In this document: in pieces, positions 7,917 to 22,052 of the stretch
Position numbering within the stretch: position 1 is the first letter of the stretch
Layout: every line of letters begins with the position of its first letter
Source of the DNA: Pseudomonas baltica
Lineage (GTDB): Bacteria; Pseudomonadota; Gammaproteobacteria; Pseudomonadales; Pseudomonadaceae
Direction: 5' to 3'
DNA: 64,000 nucleotides
Assembly: GCF_031880315.1 (NCBI RefSeq)
Contig: NZ_CP134771.1
Span: 4,436,501-4,500,500 of the forward strand
The notes under the pieces: model-generated
The model's input: the letters and a program-made list of their open reading frames with translations, nothing else
Told to the model about the DNA's origin: nothing
The model's database searches: none
Program-made: the position numbers and the translations under genes

Positions 7917-8351
7917 ATGACTACCCATATCCAACGCTCCGCCTTGCTCCCTTACCCAGCCCAGGCGCTCTATGATCTGGTCAACGACGTGGCGCGCTAT
8001 CCCGAGTTCTTGCCGTGGTGCTCGACAACCAAGGTGCGTGAGAGCACCGACGTCTTGATGGTTGCCAGCCTCGAGGTAGCCAAGGGCGGCCTCAGTCAGC
8101 ATTTGGTCACGCGTAATACCCTGACGCCAGGCCAGCAGATTGAAATGAATCTGGAAGAAGGCCCCTTTACCCAGCTGCATGGGCTTTGGGTGTTCAAACC
8201 CTTGGGCGAGAAGGCCTGCAAGATCAGCCTCGACCTGTCGTTCGACTACGCCGGGCCGATCGTTCGTGCCACCTTGGGGCCGCTGTTCAATCAGGCAGCC
8301 AACACGTTGGTGGATGCATTCTGTCAGCGTGCCAAGCAGCTGCACGGCTGA
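7917..8351 (+). CDS. ratA: RatA/START-domain ubiquinone-binding protein
   Basis: A 144-residue polyketide-cyclase/START-like protein ([20 protein letters not shown], then [13 protein letters not shown]). E. coli RatA (PasT/YfjG) is described as a toxin blocking 70S assembly and as a coenzyme Q10-binding (Coq10-like) protein; which applies in Pseudomonas is unsettled. It spans one START domain and no more. It diverges from smpB, and its end overlaps the start of rnfH, as in many gammaproteobacteria. Confidence 0.85.
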   Translation: MTTHIQRSALLPYPAQALYDLVNDVARYPEFLPWCSTTKVRESTDVLMVASLEVAKGGLSQHLVTRNTLTPGQQIEMNLEEGPFTQLHGLWVFKPLGEKACKISLDLSFDYAGPIVRATLGPLFNQAANTLVDAFCQRAKQLHG

Positions 8352-8661
8352 ACCGGCATTGATCCGCGTTGAAGTGGTGTATGCCGATGTCGATCGCCAG
8401 GTGCTGCTGGCGGTGGAGGTTGCGCCGGGCACCACGATGCATCAGGCGGTGACGCTGTCGGGGATGGCCGAACAGTTTGCCTCGGTCGTGCTGCTGGAGT
8501 GCCCGATGGGGATTTTCGGTCGACGTATCGAAAAGCCTGCTGAGCATGTGCTGGAAGACGGCGACCGCATCGAGATCTATCGGCCGCTGATTGCCGACCC
8601 TATGGAGGTGCGGCGGATGCGCGCAGCCAAGACGGCCAGGCCGAGCAAGAAGCGCGGCTGA
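8329..8661 (+). CDS. rnfH: RnfH family ubiquitin-like protein
   Basis: A small beta-grasp (ubiquitin-like) protein of about 100-110 residues, recognised from IRVEVVYADVDRQVLL, CPMGIFGRRIEKP and the typical C-terminus EIYRPLIADPMEVRRMRAAK. The start is uncertain: GTG 8329, overlapping ratA, gives 110 residues, and TTG 8359 gives 100; neither has a good ribosome site, as expected for a gene translated by coupling to ratA. Found next to ratA in many species; molecular role unknown. Confidence 0.85.
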   Translation: MPSSCTAEPALIRVEVVYADVDRQVLLAVEVAPGTTMHQAVTLSGMAEQFASVVLLECPMGIFGRRIEKPAEHVLEDGDRIEIYRPLIADPMEVRRMRAAKTARPSKKRG

Positions 8662-8710
8662 TCCCTCGCAATGAACAAAAATCTTCATGAATGAAAAATT
8701 TCATGCATAA

Positions 8711-8739
8711 AAAAACCGGCTCGCGAGCCGGCTTTTTTT
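8711..8739. terminator. Bidirectional terminator between rnfH and bamE
   Basis: The stem ACCGGCTCGCGAGCCGGCT (8715-8733) is flanked by an A-run on the left and T-run on the right, serving the two convergent genes. Confidence 0.9.
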
Positions 8740-8748
8740 ATGGCGATA

Positions 8749-9276
8749 TTACTGTGGCGAGGATTCGATCGGTTGCGGTGTCGGTACAGCCTGTACCTTC
8801 ACGCCGTCGACGTCGCGCTGGATCTTGTCCAGGGTCGAGCCCGGGGTAGCAGGCGCTTCTGGCTTGCCAGGCTGCGCCGCCGGGGCGCCTGGGCTGACAG
8901 TGGTGCCACTGTCCTGGCCGAGGATCGCCTGATCCTTGCTCACGCCCGGCATGAAATCGCCCGACAGGCCGGCCAATTGGTCGGTGCCGTTGAATAGAAT
9001 ACTGATGCGCTCTTGCTGGCGTTCACCGCCCCCGGGTTGCAGGCTGTACAGATAATCCCAACGATTGGGATGAAATGTGTCGACCAGCAGGGGGTTGCCC
9101 ATGATAAACCTTACTTGACGTCGGGTCATTCCTGGCCGCAACTGGTCTATCATGTCCTGCGTGACGACATTGCCCTGCTGGATGTCGATTTTGTAAACCC
9201 CGGGGAACGAACAACCGGCGAGTGCGAGCAGTCCCACGAAGGTGAGGCTGGTTAGCAAGTGCTTGGTGTTTTGCAT
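8749..9276 (-). CDS. bamE: Outer membrane assembly lipoprotein BamE (SmpA/OmlA)
   Basis: A 175-residue lipoprotein of the BAM complex that folds beta-barrel proteins into the outer membrane. The signal ends in the lipobox LAGC with the lipidated cysteine at residue 22. The BamE fold follows ([33 protein letters not shown]). The tail after about residue 125 is a proline/alanine-rich, low-complexity extension. The gene is divergent from fur, as in other Pseudomonas. Confidence 0.93.
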   Translation of the reverse strand: MQNTKHLLTSLTFVGLLALAGCSFPGVYKIDIQQGNVVTQDMIDQLRPGMTRRQVRFIMGNPLLVDTFHPNRWDYLYSLQPGGGERQQERISILFNGTDQLAGLSGDFMPGVSKDQAILGQDSGTTVSPGAPAAQPGKPEAPATPGSTLDKIQRDVDGVKVQAVPTPQPIESSPQ

Positions 9277-9374
9277 CGGTGGGCGACTTCCACTATCTTG
9301 GCTGGGACAACGTAAACCCCGATCATACCCGCATTAAGAGAAGCTGCGAAGCAGCATCGGCGAGAAAGCTGACC

Positions 9375-9782
9375 ATGGTAGAAAATAACGAACTACGTAA
9401 AGCCGGCCTGAAGGTTACCCTGCCTCGGGTCAAAATCCTGCAAATGCTGGAGAATTCTCCGCAGCGCCACATGAGTGCCGAGGATGTCTACAAGGCATTG
9501 ATGGAAGTTGGCGAGGATGTCGGGCTGGCCACGGTTTACCGTGTGCTGACTCAGTTCGAGTCTGCTGGGTTGGTGATGCGCCACAACTTTGATGGCGGTC
9601 ATGCCGTGTTCGAAGCTGTCAGCGATCGAGAGCATCACGACCATATGGTATGCGTCGATTCGGGCGAGGTTCTTGAATTCAAGAGCACCGAAATCGAGGA
9701 GCTGCAGGAGCGTATCGCCACGGAACATGGTTACGAGCTGGTTGACCACAACCTGGTGTTGTACGTCCGCAAGAAGAAGTGA
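9375..9782 (+). CDS. fur: Ferric uptake regulator Fur
   Basis: A 135-residue Fe2+-dependent repressor of iron uptake genes. ATG 9375 gives the standard MVENNELRKAGLKVTLPRV start. The winged helix is residues 1-82, and the metal-binding hinge HHDHMVCVDSGEVLEF is at about 87-102. It has a single cysteine (residue 93) and lacks the C-terminal CxxC pair of E. coli Fur, which is normal for Pseudomonas. A strong terminator follows at 9815-9840. Confidence 0.95.
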   Translation: MVENNELRKAGLKVTLPRVKILQMLENSPQRHMSAEDVYKALMEVGEDVGLATVYRVLTQFESAGLVMRHNFDGGHAVFEAVSDREHHDHMVCVDSGEVLEFKSTEIEELQERIATEHGYELVDHNLVLYVRKKK

Positions 9783-9814
9783 GTGGGCCCGCGGTTGCGG
9801 GGCTACACATGAAA

Positions 9815-9840
9815 CAAAGGCGACCCTAGGGTCGCCTTTG
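9815..9840 (+). terminator. Terminator after fur
   Basis: Perfect inverted repeat CAAAGGCGACC-CTAG-GGTCGCCTTTG, directly after fur and before convergent recN. Confidence 0.85.
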
Positions 9841-9956
9841 TGCTTTGAGTGCTAGGGGGAATTTAGGCTGGGGCAGATTACGACTCAAGTCCTGCCAACT
9901 CGGTGGGAGCAAGGGGGCGCGTTCGCGGCGAAAAGGCCGGTGCAGTCACCCGCAGA

Positions 9957-11630
9957 TCAGGACTTCGCAGTAACCACCATCTTTTTGGCATGCGCCAAGG
10001 ATTCCTTGGTCAGGTCGATGCCACCCAGCATGCGCGCCACTTCTTCGACCCGTTCGTTCTTGTTGAGGCTCGACACCGCAGTGCGGGTCTCATCGCTGCC
10101 GCGCACCTTGTGCACGAATAGATGGTGATGCCCTTGCGCCGCCACCTGCGGCAAGTGCGTCACGGTCAGCACTTGCCCGCGCTCACCCAGGCGGCGCAGC
10201 AATTGCCCGACGATCTCGGCGGTCGGGCCGCCGATACCCACGTCCACTTCGTCGAACACCAGCGTCGGCACGCGGGAGGTTTGCGCGGTGATCACCTGAA
10301 TCGCCAAGCTGATCCGTGACAGCTCGCCACCTGAGGCGACCTTGGCCAGCGCTTTGAGCGGCAATCCGGGGTTGGCGCTGACCATCAACTCGACCTGCTC
10401 CAGCCCGTGGGGCTGCATGCCGTTGCTGCCGTGGGGGCGCAGCTCGATGCTGAATCGCCCGCCCGGCATGCCGAGGCGCTGGATTTCCGCCTCCACCGCA
10501 GTGGCCAGGCTGTGCGCCGCCTGTTGGCGCAACTCGCTCAGCTCTCGGGCTTTCTCCTGGTAGTGGCGGGCGTAGGCTGCCAACTCTTCCCCCAAGCGCT
10601 CGACGGACTCATCGTTGGCGTTCAGCGTTTCGATTTCGTCCAGCAGCGTCTGGTGCATGTGCGCCAGTTCAGCCGGCTGAATGCGGTGCTTGCGCGCCAA
10701 GGTATAGATAGTGTCGAGACGCTCGTCGATGTATTGCAGGCGCGCTGGGTCGGCGTCGAAGTTATCGAGAAAACGATTGAGCTCGCCGACGGCTTCTTCT
10801 ACCTGGATCTGCGCGCTGGAAATCATGCCAGCGGCTTCGCCCAAGGCGTGGGGCGGATTGTTGGTGGCACCGAGCCGATTGAGGCTCGCGGTCAAGGCGC
10901 CGAGCACGTTGCCTGAATCGTTCTCGCTGCACAGGTCGATTACCTGGCGGCAGATGCCGAACAGCGCCTCGGCGTTGGTGAGGTTTTTCTGCTCGGATTC
11001 CAGCTCGTCCAGCTCGTGCTCGCCCAGTGCAAGGTTTTCCAGCTCCTCGAGTTGGTAGCTGAGCAATTGATGACGCGCCCGTTGCTCGTCGCCGGAATTG
11101 CGCAGGTGCTCAATCTCCTGGTGCGTTTGCCGCCAGCGTTGCGCGGCCATCTGCACCTGGCGCGACAGATCGCCAGCGCCGGCATATTCATCCAGCAGGC
11201 GGCGATGGGTGTCGGTTTTGAGCAGCGACTGGTGTTCGTGCTGGCTATGGATGTCGATCAGCAGTTCGCCCAGCGCCTTGAGGTCGCCCAGCGGGCAGGG
11301 CGTGCCGTTGATGTAGCCTCGCGAGCGGCCCTCGGCGGTGATGACCCGGCGCAGGATGCACGGCCCGGCGGAATCGAGATCGCGTTCGGCGAGCCACGCG
11401 CTGGCCTCGGGAATATCGGCCAGATCGAAGGAGGCGAGGATGTCCGCCTTGTCGGCACCGGGGCGCACCACGCCGGGCTCGGCACGATCGCCCAGGGTCA
11501 GCCCCAAGGCATCGAGCATGATCGATTTGCCAGCACCGGTTTCGCCAGTGATGACGCTCATGCCGCGCGCGAGTTCGAGGTCGAGGTGTTCGACGATGGC
11601 GTAGTTGTGTACGGACAGGTGCACCAACAT
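9957..11630 (-). CDS. recN: DNA repair protein RecN
   Basis: A 557-residue SMC-like ATPase acting in double-strand break repair. The usual start MLVHLSVHNYAIVEHLDLEL is at ATG 11630; a longer frame from 11651 is less likely. Walker A is GETGAGKS (residues 29-36). A coiled-coil middle (about 160-370) separates it from the signature ASGGELSRISLA and Walker B TLVFDEVDVGIGG. No SOS box was identified with confidence in the 230 bp upstream, although recN is LexA-controlled in other bacteria. Confidence 0.94.
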   Translation of the reverse strand: MLVHLSVHNYAIVEHLDLELARGMSVITGETGAGKSIMLDALGLTLGDRAEPGVVRPGADKADILASFDLADIPEASAWLAERDLDSAGPCILRRVITAEGRSRGYINGTPCPLGDLKALGELLIDIHSQHEHQSLLKTDTHRRLLDEYAGAGDLSRQVQMAAQRWRQTHQEIEHLRNSGDEQRARHQLLSYQLEELENLALGEHELDELESEQKNLTNAEALFGICRQVIDLCSENDSGNVLGALTASLNRLGATNNPPHALGEAAGMISSAQIQVEEAVGELNRFLDNFDADPARLQYIDERLDTIYTLARKHRIQPAELAHMHQTLLDEIETLNANDESVERLGEELAAYARHYQEKARELSELRQQAAHSLATAVEAEIQRLGMPGGRFSIELRPHGSNGMQPHGLEQVELMVSANPGLPLKALAKVASGGELSRISLAIQVITAQTSRVPTLVFDEVDVGIGGPTAEIVGQLLRRLGERGQVLTVTHLPQVAAQGHHHLFVHKVRGSDETRTAVSSLNKNERVEEVARMLGGIDLTKESLAHAKKMVVTAKS

Positions 11631-11781
11631 AAAGGCAGCTCCCAGGCTCAATGTCTGGTTATTTATACAGTGGTTCGGGTTGGGCTGACAATGCCCCCGC
11701 TTAGGTCTATTTGCGAGCGAAGCCAGGTTTTTTATCGCGATTGTGCGATCCCACCGTACGGCGCCTTATCTGCTGCAGCCC

Positions 11782-11809
11782 CTTGAAGCGTGATTTTACG
11801 ACCCCATAT
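11782..11809 (+). promoter_or_regulatory. Sigma-32 heat-shock promoter of grpE
   Basis: CTTGAAG (11782-11788), 13-base spacer, CCCCATAT (11802-11809). This closely matches the RpoH consensus CTTGAAA-N13-15-CCCCATNT and lies 59 bp before the grpE start. Confidence 0.85.
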
Positions 11810-11867
11810 ACCCGGTCAGAAGCGCGACAACAGCTCGCCCACGACATTGATTGACAGGAGAATTTGC

Positions 11868-12431
11868 ATGGCTGACGAACAGACTCTGGATGACCTGAAC
11901 CCGGAAGCGAATCACGCGGACGGCGGTAGCGACGATCACGCTGCGCGTATCAAGACCCTGGAAGAACAACTGGCTGGGGCTCAGGATAACGCCCTGCGCG
12001 TCGCCGCCGACGTGCAGAACATTCGTCGTCGTGCCGAGCAAGATGTCGAAAAGGCCCACAAATTCGCCCTCGAGAAGTTCGCCAGCGACCTGCTGCCGAT
12101 CATCGACAGCCTCGAGCGCGGCCTGGACCTGTCCAACCCTGAAGACGTCAACATCCGCCCGATGCGCGAAGGCATCGAGCTGACCCTGAAGATGTTCCAG
12201 GACACCCTCAAGCGCTACAACCTTGAGGCTCTCGATCCGCACGGCGAACCCTTCAGCGCCGAGCTGCACCAGGCCATGGCCATGCAGGAGAGCGCAGACG
12301 TCGAGCCCAACAGCGTGCTCAAGGTGTTCCAGAAGGGTTACAGCCTCAATGGCCGCCTGCTGCGTCCGGCCATGGTCGTGGTCAGCAAGGCGCCGTCCGC
12401 GCCGCAGCCGTCGATCGACGAAAAGGCCTGA
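11868..12431 (+). CDS. grpE: Nucleotide exchange factor GrpE
   Basis: A 187-residue dimeric cochaperone that releases ADP from DnaK. The start at ATG 11868 follows AGGAGAA. A long N-terminal coiled coil (about 30-85, with [20 protein letters not shown]) leads to the beta-wing head ([18 protein letters not shown]). Codon use matches dnaK. It is transcribed from its own heat-shock promoter, and dnaK follows after 128 bp with a second one. Confidence 0.95.
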   Translation: MADEQTLDDLNPEANHADGGSDDHAARIKTLEEQLAGAQDNALRVAADVQNIRRRAEQDVEKAHKFALEKFASDLLPIIDSLERGLDLSNPEDVNIRPMREGIELTLKMFQDTLKRYNLEALDPHGEPFSAELHQAMAMQESADVEPNSVLKVFQKGYSLNGRLLRPAMVVVSKAPSAPQPSIDEKA

Positions 12432-12450
12432 TGGAATTTCTGTCGGCAGC

Positions 12451-12478
12451 CTTGAAAAGCGCCAACAGGCCCCCATTT
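12451..12478 (+). promoter_or_regulatory. Sigma-32 heat-shock promoter of dnaK
   Basis: CTTGAAA (12451-12457), 13-base spacer, CCCCATTT (12471-12478). This is a full match to the RpoH consensus, 81 bp before the dnaK start, so dnaK is induced independently as well as by read-through from grpE. Confidence 0.9.
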
Positions 12479-12559
12479 TAGAGTCAAGCGTTTAAGTGCT
12501 ACCGCAGATGGCCACAACCTCTGGGGCAACCAAATCAAGCAAGTTCGGAGAGTAAAGAC

Positions 12560-14482
12560 ATGGGCAAGATTATCGGTATCGACCTGGGGACCACCAACTC
12601 CTGCGTCTCGATTCTGGAAAACGGCAAGGTCAAAGTGATCGAGAACGCTGAAGGCGCTCGCACTACCCCGTCGATCATCGCTTACGCCAACGACGGCGAA
12701 ATCCTGGTCGGCCAGTCCGCCAAGCGTCAGGCAGTCACTAACCCGCACAACACGCTGTACGCGGTGAAGCGTCTGATCGGCCGTCGTTTCGACGAAGAAG
12801 TCGTACAGAAAGACATCCAGATGGTCCCTTACAAGATCGTCAAGGCTGACAGCACCGGCGATGCCTGGGTTGAAGTGAACGGCCAGAAAATGGCACCGCC
12901 ACAGATCTCGGCTGAAATCCTCAAGAAGATGAAGAAGACCGCCGAAGACTACCTCGGTGAAGCCGTCACCGAAGCGGTCATCACCGTACCGGCCTACTTC
13001 AACGACAGCCAGCGCCAGGCCACCAAAGACGCCGGCCGTATCGCTGGTCTGGACGTCAAGCGCATCATCAACGAGCCTACCGCTGCCGCACTGGCCTACG
13101 GTATGGACAAGGCCAAGGGTGACCACACTGTCATCGTTTATGACCTGGGTGGCGGTACCTTCGACGTGTCGGTCATCGAAATCGCTGAAGTCGATGGCGA
13201 GCACCAGTTCGAAGTGTTGGCCACCAACGGCGACACGTTCCTGGGGGGTGAAGACTTCGACATCCGCCTGATCGACTACCTCGTCGACGAGTTCAAGAAA
13301 GAAAGCGGCATGAACCTCAAAGGTGACCCGCTGGCCATGCAGCGTCTTAAAGAAGCCGCTGAAAAAGCCAAGATCGAGCTGTCCTCGAGCCAGTCGACCG
13401 ACGTCAACCTGCCGTACATCACTGCAGATGCCACCGGTCCAAAGCACTTGAACGTGAAGATCTCCCGCTCCAAGCTGGAAGCTCTGGTTGAAGACCTGGT
13501 TCAGCGCACCATCGAGCCTTGCCGTATCGCATTGAAAGATGCCGGTATCGACGTTGGCTCGATCAACGACGTGATCCTGGTCGGCGGTCAGACTCGCATG
13601 CCGCTGGTACAAAAACTGGTCACTGACTTCTTTGGTAAAGAAGCCCGTAAAGACGTCAACCCCGACGAAGCCGTCGCCATGGGTGCTGCCATCCAGGGCG
13701 CCGTATTGGCCGGCGACGTCAAAGACGTGCTGCTGCTGGACGTCAGCCCGCTGACTCTGGGTATCGAAACCATGGGCGGCGTGATGACCGCGCTGATCGA
13801 GAAAAACACCACGATTCCTACCAAGAAGTCGCAAGTGTTCTCGACGGCCGATGACAACCAGAGCGCCGTGACCATTCACGTGCTGCAAGGTGAGCGCAAG
13901 CAAGCCGGTCAGAACAAGTCCTTGGGCAAGTTCGACCTGGCCGAGATTCCACCGGCTCCACGTGGCGTGCCGCAAATCGAAGTGACCTTCGACATCGACG
14001 CCAACGGCATCCTGCACGTAGGTGCCAAGGACAAGGCCACTGGCAAGACTCAGTCGATCGTGATCAAGGCCAACTCCGGTCTGTCTGACGAAGAAATTCA
14101 ACAGATGATCCGTGACGCCGAAGCCAACTCGGAAGAGGACCGCAAGTTCGAAGAGCTGGCCGCTGCCCGTAACCAGGGTGATGCACTGGTGCACTCGACT
14201 CGCAAGATGATCGCCGATGCTGGTGACAAGGTCACCGCTGAAGAGAAGACCGCTATCGAGTCTGCATTGGTTGCACTGGAAGTCGCCGTCAAGGGTGACG
14301 ACAAGGCTGCCATCGAAGCCAAGGTCGAAGAGCTGTCCAAGGTCTCCGCACCCGTGGCGCAGAAAATGTACGCTGACCAGGCCGAACAGCCTCAAGGCGG
14401 TGCACAGCCTGCCGGCGATAAAGCCGAGAAGCCCGATGACGTCGTCGACGCTGAGTTCGAAGAAGTCAAAGACCACAAGTAA
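12560..14482 (+). CDS. dnaK: Chaperone protein DnaK (Hsp70)
   Basis: A 640-residue ATP-dependent chaperone, about the normal length. The ATPase domain (1-385) carries [15 protein letters not shown], the [12 protein letters not shown] phosphate loop and the GGQTRMPLV motif. The substrate-binding domain follows the [11 protein letters not shown] linker, and the C-terminus ends in an acidic [11 protein letters not shown] resembling the EEVKD tail. A GGAGAG site precedes ATG 12560. It works with GrpE upstream and DnaJ downstream. Confidence 0.98.
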   Translation: MGKIIGIDLGTTNSCVSILENGKVKVIENAEGARTTPSIIAYANDGEILVGQSAKRQAVTNPHNTLYAVKRLIGRRFDEEVVQKDIQMVPYKIVKADSTGDAWVEVNGQKMAPPQISAEILKKMKKTAEDYLGEAVTEAVITVPAYFNDSQRQATKDAGRIAGLDVKRIINEPTAAALAYGMDKAKGDHTVIVYDLGGGTFDVSVIEIAEVDGEHQFEVLATNGDTFLGGEDFDIRLIDYLVDEFKKESGMNLKGDPLAMQRLKEAAEKAKIELSSSQSTDVNLPYITADATGPKHLNVKISRSKLEALVEDLVQRTIEPCRIALKDAGIDVGSINDVILVGGQTRMPLVQKLVTDFFGKEARKDVNPDEAVAMGAAIQGAVLAGDVKDVLLLDVSPLTLGIETMGGVMTALIEKNTTIPTKKSQVFSTADDNQSAVTIHVLQGERKQAGQNKSLGKFDLAEIPPAPRGVPQIEVTFDIDANGILHVGAKDKATGKTQSIVIKANSGLSDEEIQQMIRDAEANSEEDRKFEELAAARNQGDALVHSTRKMIADAGDKVTAEEKTAIESALVALEVAVKGDDKAAIEAKVEELSKVSAPVAQKMYADQAEQPQGGAQPAGDKAEKPDDVVDAEFEEVKDHK

Positions 14483-14544
14483 GCAGTACGCTTGTTGGTC
14501 GGCCAGTTGACTGTGCTTGTGCAGTCGCTGGTAGGATGTCGCCG

Positions 14545-14565
14545 CGCGGGGGCTTGCTCCCGCGT
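14545..14565. repeat. Single REP-like palindrome in the dnaK-dnaJ gap
   Basis: GCGGGGGCTTGCTCCCGC is a compact imperfect palindrome with the same GGGAGC/GCTCCC core as the REPs elsewhere in the window. It may form a processing or stabilising hairpin on the dnaKJ message. Confidence 0.5.
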
Positions 14566-14675
14566 TGGCGTGTCTGGAATCCACGAATTTTTTACAGCAT
14601 GCGACATGATCGGATGTTGGCCGCACGGCCTGCTGCGCTCTTGCGTGCTGGCTCTCAAAAAGAGTGCAAAGACTT

Positions 14676-15806
14676 ATGGCTAAGCGTGACTATTACGAAG
14701 TGCTGGGGGTGGAGCGAGGCTCCAGCGAGGCAGACCTGAAAAAGGCCTATCGCCGCCTTGCAATGAAGCATCACCCGGACCGTAATCCGGATGACAAAGA
14801 GTCGGAAGAGAAATTCAAGGAGGCCAACGAGGCCTACGAAGTACTCTCCGATGCCAGCAAGCGTGCTGCCTACGACCAGTACGGTCATGCCGGCGTCGAC
14901 CCGCAGATGGGTGGCGGCGGCGGTCCCGGTTTTGGCGGGCAGAATTTCTCTGACATCTTTGGTGATGTCTTCAGCGATTTCTTCGGTGGTGGCCAGGGTC
15001 GCGGCGGTCGTGGTGGCGCTCAGCGCGGCAGCGATCTGCGTTACACCCTCGAGCTCGACCTTGAAGAAGCCGTGCGCGGTACGACGGTCAATATCCGTGT
15101 GCCGACGTTGGTCAACTGCAAGCCGTGCGACGGCAGCGGCGCCAAGAAAGGCTCGGCGCCGATCACCTGCCCGACCTGTGCCGGTATCGGCCAGGTGCGC
15201 ATGCAGCAGGGCTTCTTCTCGGTGCAGCAGACCTGCCCGCGTTGCCACGGTCAGGGCAAGATCATTTCCGATCCGTGCGATTCGTGCCACGGTGCGGGTC
15301 GCGTCGAAGAATCCAAGACGCTTTCCGTCAAAGTGCCGCCAGGTGTCGATACCGGTGATCGCATTCGTCTGTCCGGCGAAGGCGAGGCGGGCGCGCAGGG
15401 TGGTCCGACGGGCGACCTGTATGTGGTGATCAGCGTGCGCGAGCATGCGATCTTCCAGCGCGACGGCAAGCATCTGTTCTGTGAAGTGCCTATCAGCATC
15501 ACCGATGCAGCGCTGGGCGCCGAGCTCGAAGTGCCGACGCTGGATGGCCGCATCAAGTTGAAGATCCCCGAAGGGACTCAGACCGGCAAGCAGTTCCGTC
15601 TGCGCGGCAAGGGCGTTGCTCCGGTGCGCGGTGGCGGCGCGGGCGACCTGATGTGCCGCGTAGCGGTCGAGACGCCGGTCAATCTGGGTCGTCGTCAGCG
15701 CGAGCTGCTGGAAGAGTTCCGTGCTTCGCTTGAGGGCGACACCTCCCATTCGCCCAAGGCCAATGGCTGGTTCGAAGGCGTGAAGCGCTTCTTCGGCGAT
15801 CTGTAA
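14676..15806 (+). CDS. dnaJ: Chaperone protein DnaJ (Hsp40)
   Basis: A 376-residue cochaperone that delivers substrates to DnaK and stimulates its ATPase. ATG 14676 gives [15 protein letters not shown]; an in-frame ATG four codons earlier is less typical. The J domain has HPD at residues 33-35, followed by a Gly/Phe-rich segment (about 75-120) and four CxxCxGxG zinc repeats ([32 protein letters not shown]). The 193-bp gap from dnaK contains only a GC-rich REP-core hairpin near 14545. Confidence 0.97.
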   Translation: MAKRDYYEVLGVERGSSEADLKKAYRRLAMKHHPDRNPDDKESEEKFKEANEAYEVLSDASKRAAYDQYGHAGVDPQMGGGGGPGFGGQNFSDIFGDVFSDFFGGGQGRGGRGGAQRGSDLRYTLELDLEEAVRGTTVNIRVPTLVNCKPCDGSGAKKGSAPITCPTCAGIGQVRMQQGFFSVQQTCPRCHGQGKIISDPCDSCHGAGRVEESKTLSVKVPPGVDTGDRIRLSGEGEAGAQGGPTGDLYVVISVREHAIFQRDGKHLFCEVPISITDAALGAELEVPTLDGRIKLKIPEGTQTGKQFRLRGKGVAPVRGGGAGDLMCRVAVETPVNLGRRQRELLEEFRASLEGDTSHSPKANGWFEGVKRFFGDL

Positions 15807-15828
15807 TCGATCCATAGGCTGAGGGCCT

Positions 15829-16710
<882 letters not shown>

Positions 16711-16719
16711 TCCCGCTAG

Positions 16720-16786
16720 TTTCGCGGGCAGAGTCCGCTTCCACAGGGTAATACCTTCCTCGTGGGAGCGAGTTCAGCTCGCGAAG
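16720..16786. repeat. Degenerate REPIN after dapB
   Basis: TTCGCGGGCAGAGTCCGCTT and the inverted GTGGGAGCGAGTTCAGCTCG, both diverged from the main REP consensus, flank a short spacer. Confidence 0.7.
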
Positions 16787-16925
16787 CCCCCCAGAAACAC
16801 CGCTGCGACCCCCTGTGTCGCATTCTCCGCGCAATCAGGCGCAATAGCGGTGGACCAAAAAAGCCTTTTTCTGTAAGCTACAGCTTTAGTGTGTCCACTA
16901 AAAGCGCGCAGATAATTTCGACGAG

Positions 16926-16964
16926 AAAGCGGGGTGACGTGTCTATACGTCATTCCGCTTTTTT
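16926..16964 (+). terminator. Terminator/attenuator-like hairpin in the carA leader
   Basis: AAGCGG (16927-16932) pairs with CCGCTT (16955-16960) and TGACGT (16935-16940) with ACGTCA (16947-16952), loop GTCTAT, followed by six T residues. It ends 46 bp before the carA start on the same strand, so it is either an attenuator of carAB or the terminator of an upstream short RNA. Confidence 0.6.
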
Positions 16965-17009
16965 GCAACCTGCGATCGCCCTTTCAGGCTTTATTTACGG
17001 GAGGTCTTC

Positions 17010-18146
17010 TTGACTACGCCAGCCATACTCGCCCTTGCTGATGGCAGCATTTTTCGCGGTGACGCCATTGGAGCCGACGGTCAGACCGTTGGCGAGGTGG
17101 TGTTCAACACCGCAATGACAGGCTATCAGGAAATCCTTACCGATCCTTCCTATGCCCAGCAGATCGTTACCCTGACTTACCCGCACATCGGCAACACCGG
17201 GACCAATCCGGGCGACGCCGAGTCCGACCGTGTCTGGTCCGCCGGCCTGGTCATCCGTGATCTGCCGCTGGTTGCCAGCAACTGGCGCAACACGATGTCG
17301 CTGTCGGACTACCTGAAGGCCAACAATGTGGTGGCCATCGCCGGTATCGACACCCGCCGCCTGACCCGCATCCTGCGTGAGAAAGGCGCTCAGAACGGCT
17401 GCATCATGGCCGGCGACAACATCAGCGAAGAAGCCGCTATCGCTGCCGCACGCGGCTTCCCGGGCCTCAAGGGCATGGACCTGGCCAAGGTCGTCAGCGT
17501 CAAGGAAAGCTACGAGTGGCGTTCCACGGTCTGGGATCTGGCTACCAACGAGCACGCCGAGATCCCGGCCAGCGAGCTGCCTTACCACGTGGTCGCGTTC
17601 GACTACGGCGTCAAGGTCAACATCCTGCGCATGCTGGTCGAGCGCGGTTGCCGCGTCACCGTGGTGCCAGCGCAAACCCCGGCCAGCGACGTACTGGCAC
17701 TCAACCCGGATGGCGTGTTCCTGTCCAACGGTCCGGGCGATCCCGAGCCTTGCGACTACGCTATCAAGGCGATCAAGGAAGTGCTCGAAACCGACATTCC
17801 GGTGTTCGGTATCTGCCTGGGCCACCAACTGCTGGCCCTGGCCGCTGGCGCCAAGACCGTCAAGATGGGTCACGGGCACCACGGTGCCAACCACCCGGTC
17901 CAGGACCTGGATACCGGCGTGGTCATGATCACCAGCCAGAACCACGGTTTTGCGGTCGATGAGGCCACCCTGCCGAGTAACGTGCGCGCCATCCACAAGT
18001 CGCTGTTCGACGGTACCCTGCAGGGTATCGAGCTGACCGACAAGAGCGCCTTCAGCTTCCAGGGTCACCCTGAAGCGAGCCCGGGCCCTAACGATGTGGC
18101 GCCGTTGTTCGACCGCTTCGTCGATGCCATGGCCAAGCGTCGCTAA
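17010..18146 (+). CDS. carA: Carbamoyl-phosphate synthase small subunit
   Basis: A 378-residue glutaminase subunit that feeds ammonia to CarB for arginine and pyrimidine synthesis. Translation starts at TTG 17010, chosen because GGGAGG lies 8 bases upstream and the product then begins [15 protein letters not shown] like its relatives. The N-terminal CPSase small domain is residues 1-190. The class I amidotransferase domain has nucleophile Cys269 in FGICLGHQL and the His/Glu pair in [11 protein letters not shown] near residue 354. The TTG overlaps the stop of an open upstream frame. Confidence 0.97.
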   Translation: MTTPAILALADGSIFRGDAIGADGQTVGEVVFNTAMTGYQEILTDPSYAQQIVTLTYPHIGNTGTNPGDAESDRVWSAGLVIRDLPLVASNWRNTMSLSDYLKANNVVAIAGIDTRRLTRILREKGAQNGCIMAGDNISEEAAIAAARGFPGLKGMDLAKVVSVKESYEWRSTVWDLATNEHAEIPASELPYHVVAFDYGVKVNILRMLVERGCRVTVVPAQTPASDVLALNPDGVFLSNGPGDPEPCDYAIKAIKEVLETDIPVFGICLGHQLLALAAGAKTVKMGHGHHGANHPVQDLDTGVVMITSQNHGFAVDEATLPSNVRAIHKSLFDGTLQGIELTDKSAFSFQGHPEASPGPNDVAPLFDRFVDAMAKRR

Positions 18147-18281
18147 GGCCTGGATTCGAAAAGCCCACGCGCGTACGAGTGGCAGCCCCGGCGACGGTGG
18201 TAGCCACCCACGCCAACGAATGATGTCAAGCCGGCCATCCCCCGGGATCGCCGACTGAATTGCGGACTTGAGTGACAACCC

Positions 18282-21499
<3,218 letters not shown>

Positions 21500-21503
<4 letters not shown>

Positions 21504-21976
21504 TCAAATACCCCATGACTGTCCAGGGTGCTCGCGCCCTGGAAGAAGAACACGCGCACCTGACCAAGGTAGTGCGCCCCAAGCTCAGCCAGGACATCGG
21601 TACTGCGCGCGAGCTGGGGGACCTGAAGGAAAACGCCGAATACCACGCTGCCCGCGAGCAGCAGGGTATGGTCGAGGCGCGCATCCGGGATATCGAAGGC
21701 CGCATGCAGAATGCGGTAATCATCGATGTCACCACGATCGAGCCCACCGGCAAGGTGATTTTCGGCACGACGGTGGAGATCGCCAACGTCGAAACCGACG
21801 AATCAGTGACCTATCACATCGTTGGGGAAGATGAAGCCGACTTCAAACTCGGCAAGATTTCCGTGGGTTCGCCCATTGCTCGCGCCTTGATTGCCAAGGA
21901 AGAGGGCGACGTGGTGGCGGTGAAAACGCCGAGCGGCGTCGTCGAGTACGAGATCGTCAGCGTCAAGCACATCTGA
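21500..21976 (+). CDS. greA: Transcription elongation factor GreA
   Basis: A 158-residue factor that restarts backtracked RNA polymerase by stimulating transcript cleavage. The ATG at 21500 overlaps the carB stop (ATGA), so translation is coupled. The N-terminal coiled coil carries the acidic tip [20 protein letters not shown], and the C-terminal FKBP-like domain contains [18 protein letters not shown]. The carA-carB-greA operon is known in Pseudomonas. Confidence 0.97.
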
Positions 21977-21987
21977 CGGGGTGAACC

Positions 21988-22040
21988 CTTCGCGGGCAAG
22001 CCTTGCTCCTACACGGTGGGAGCAGGGCTTGCCCGCGAAG
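21988..22040. repeat. REPIN between greA and yhbY
   Basis: Two well-conserved REPs in inverted orientation (CTTCGCGGGCAAGCCTTGCT and its inverse) with a 7-base loop lie between convergent genes and may serve as a terminator. Confidence 0.9.
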
Positions 22041-22052
22041 CTTTTTAAGCGA

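Noticed and set aside
12338..14626. A 762-codon frame antisense to dnaK
   Set aside because: Shadow of dnaK; no recognised protein features.
18147..18281. A small gene between carA and carB, as described in P. aeruginosa
   Set aside because: No plus-strand frame of useful length is present in this 135-bp gap.
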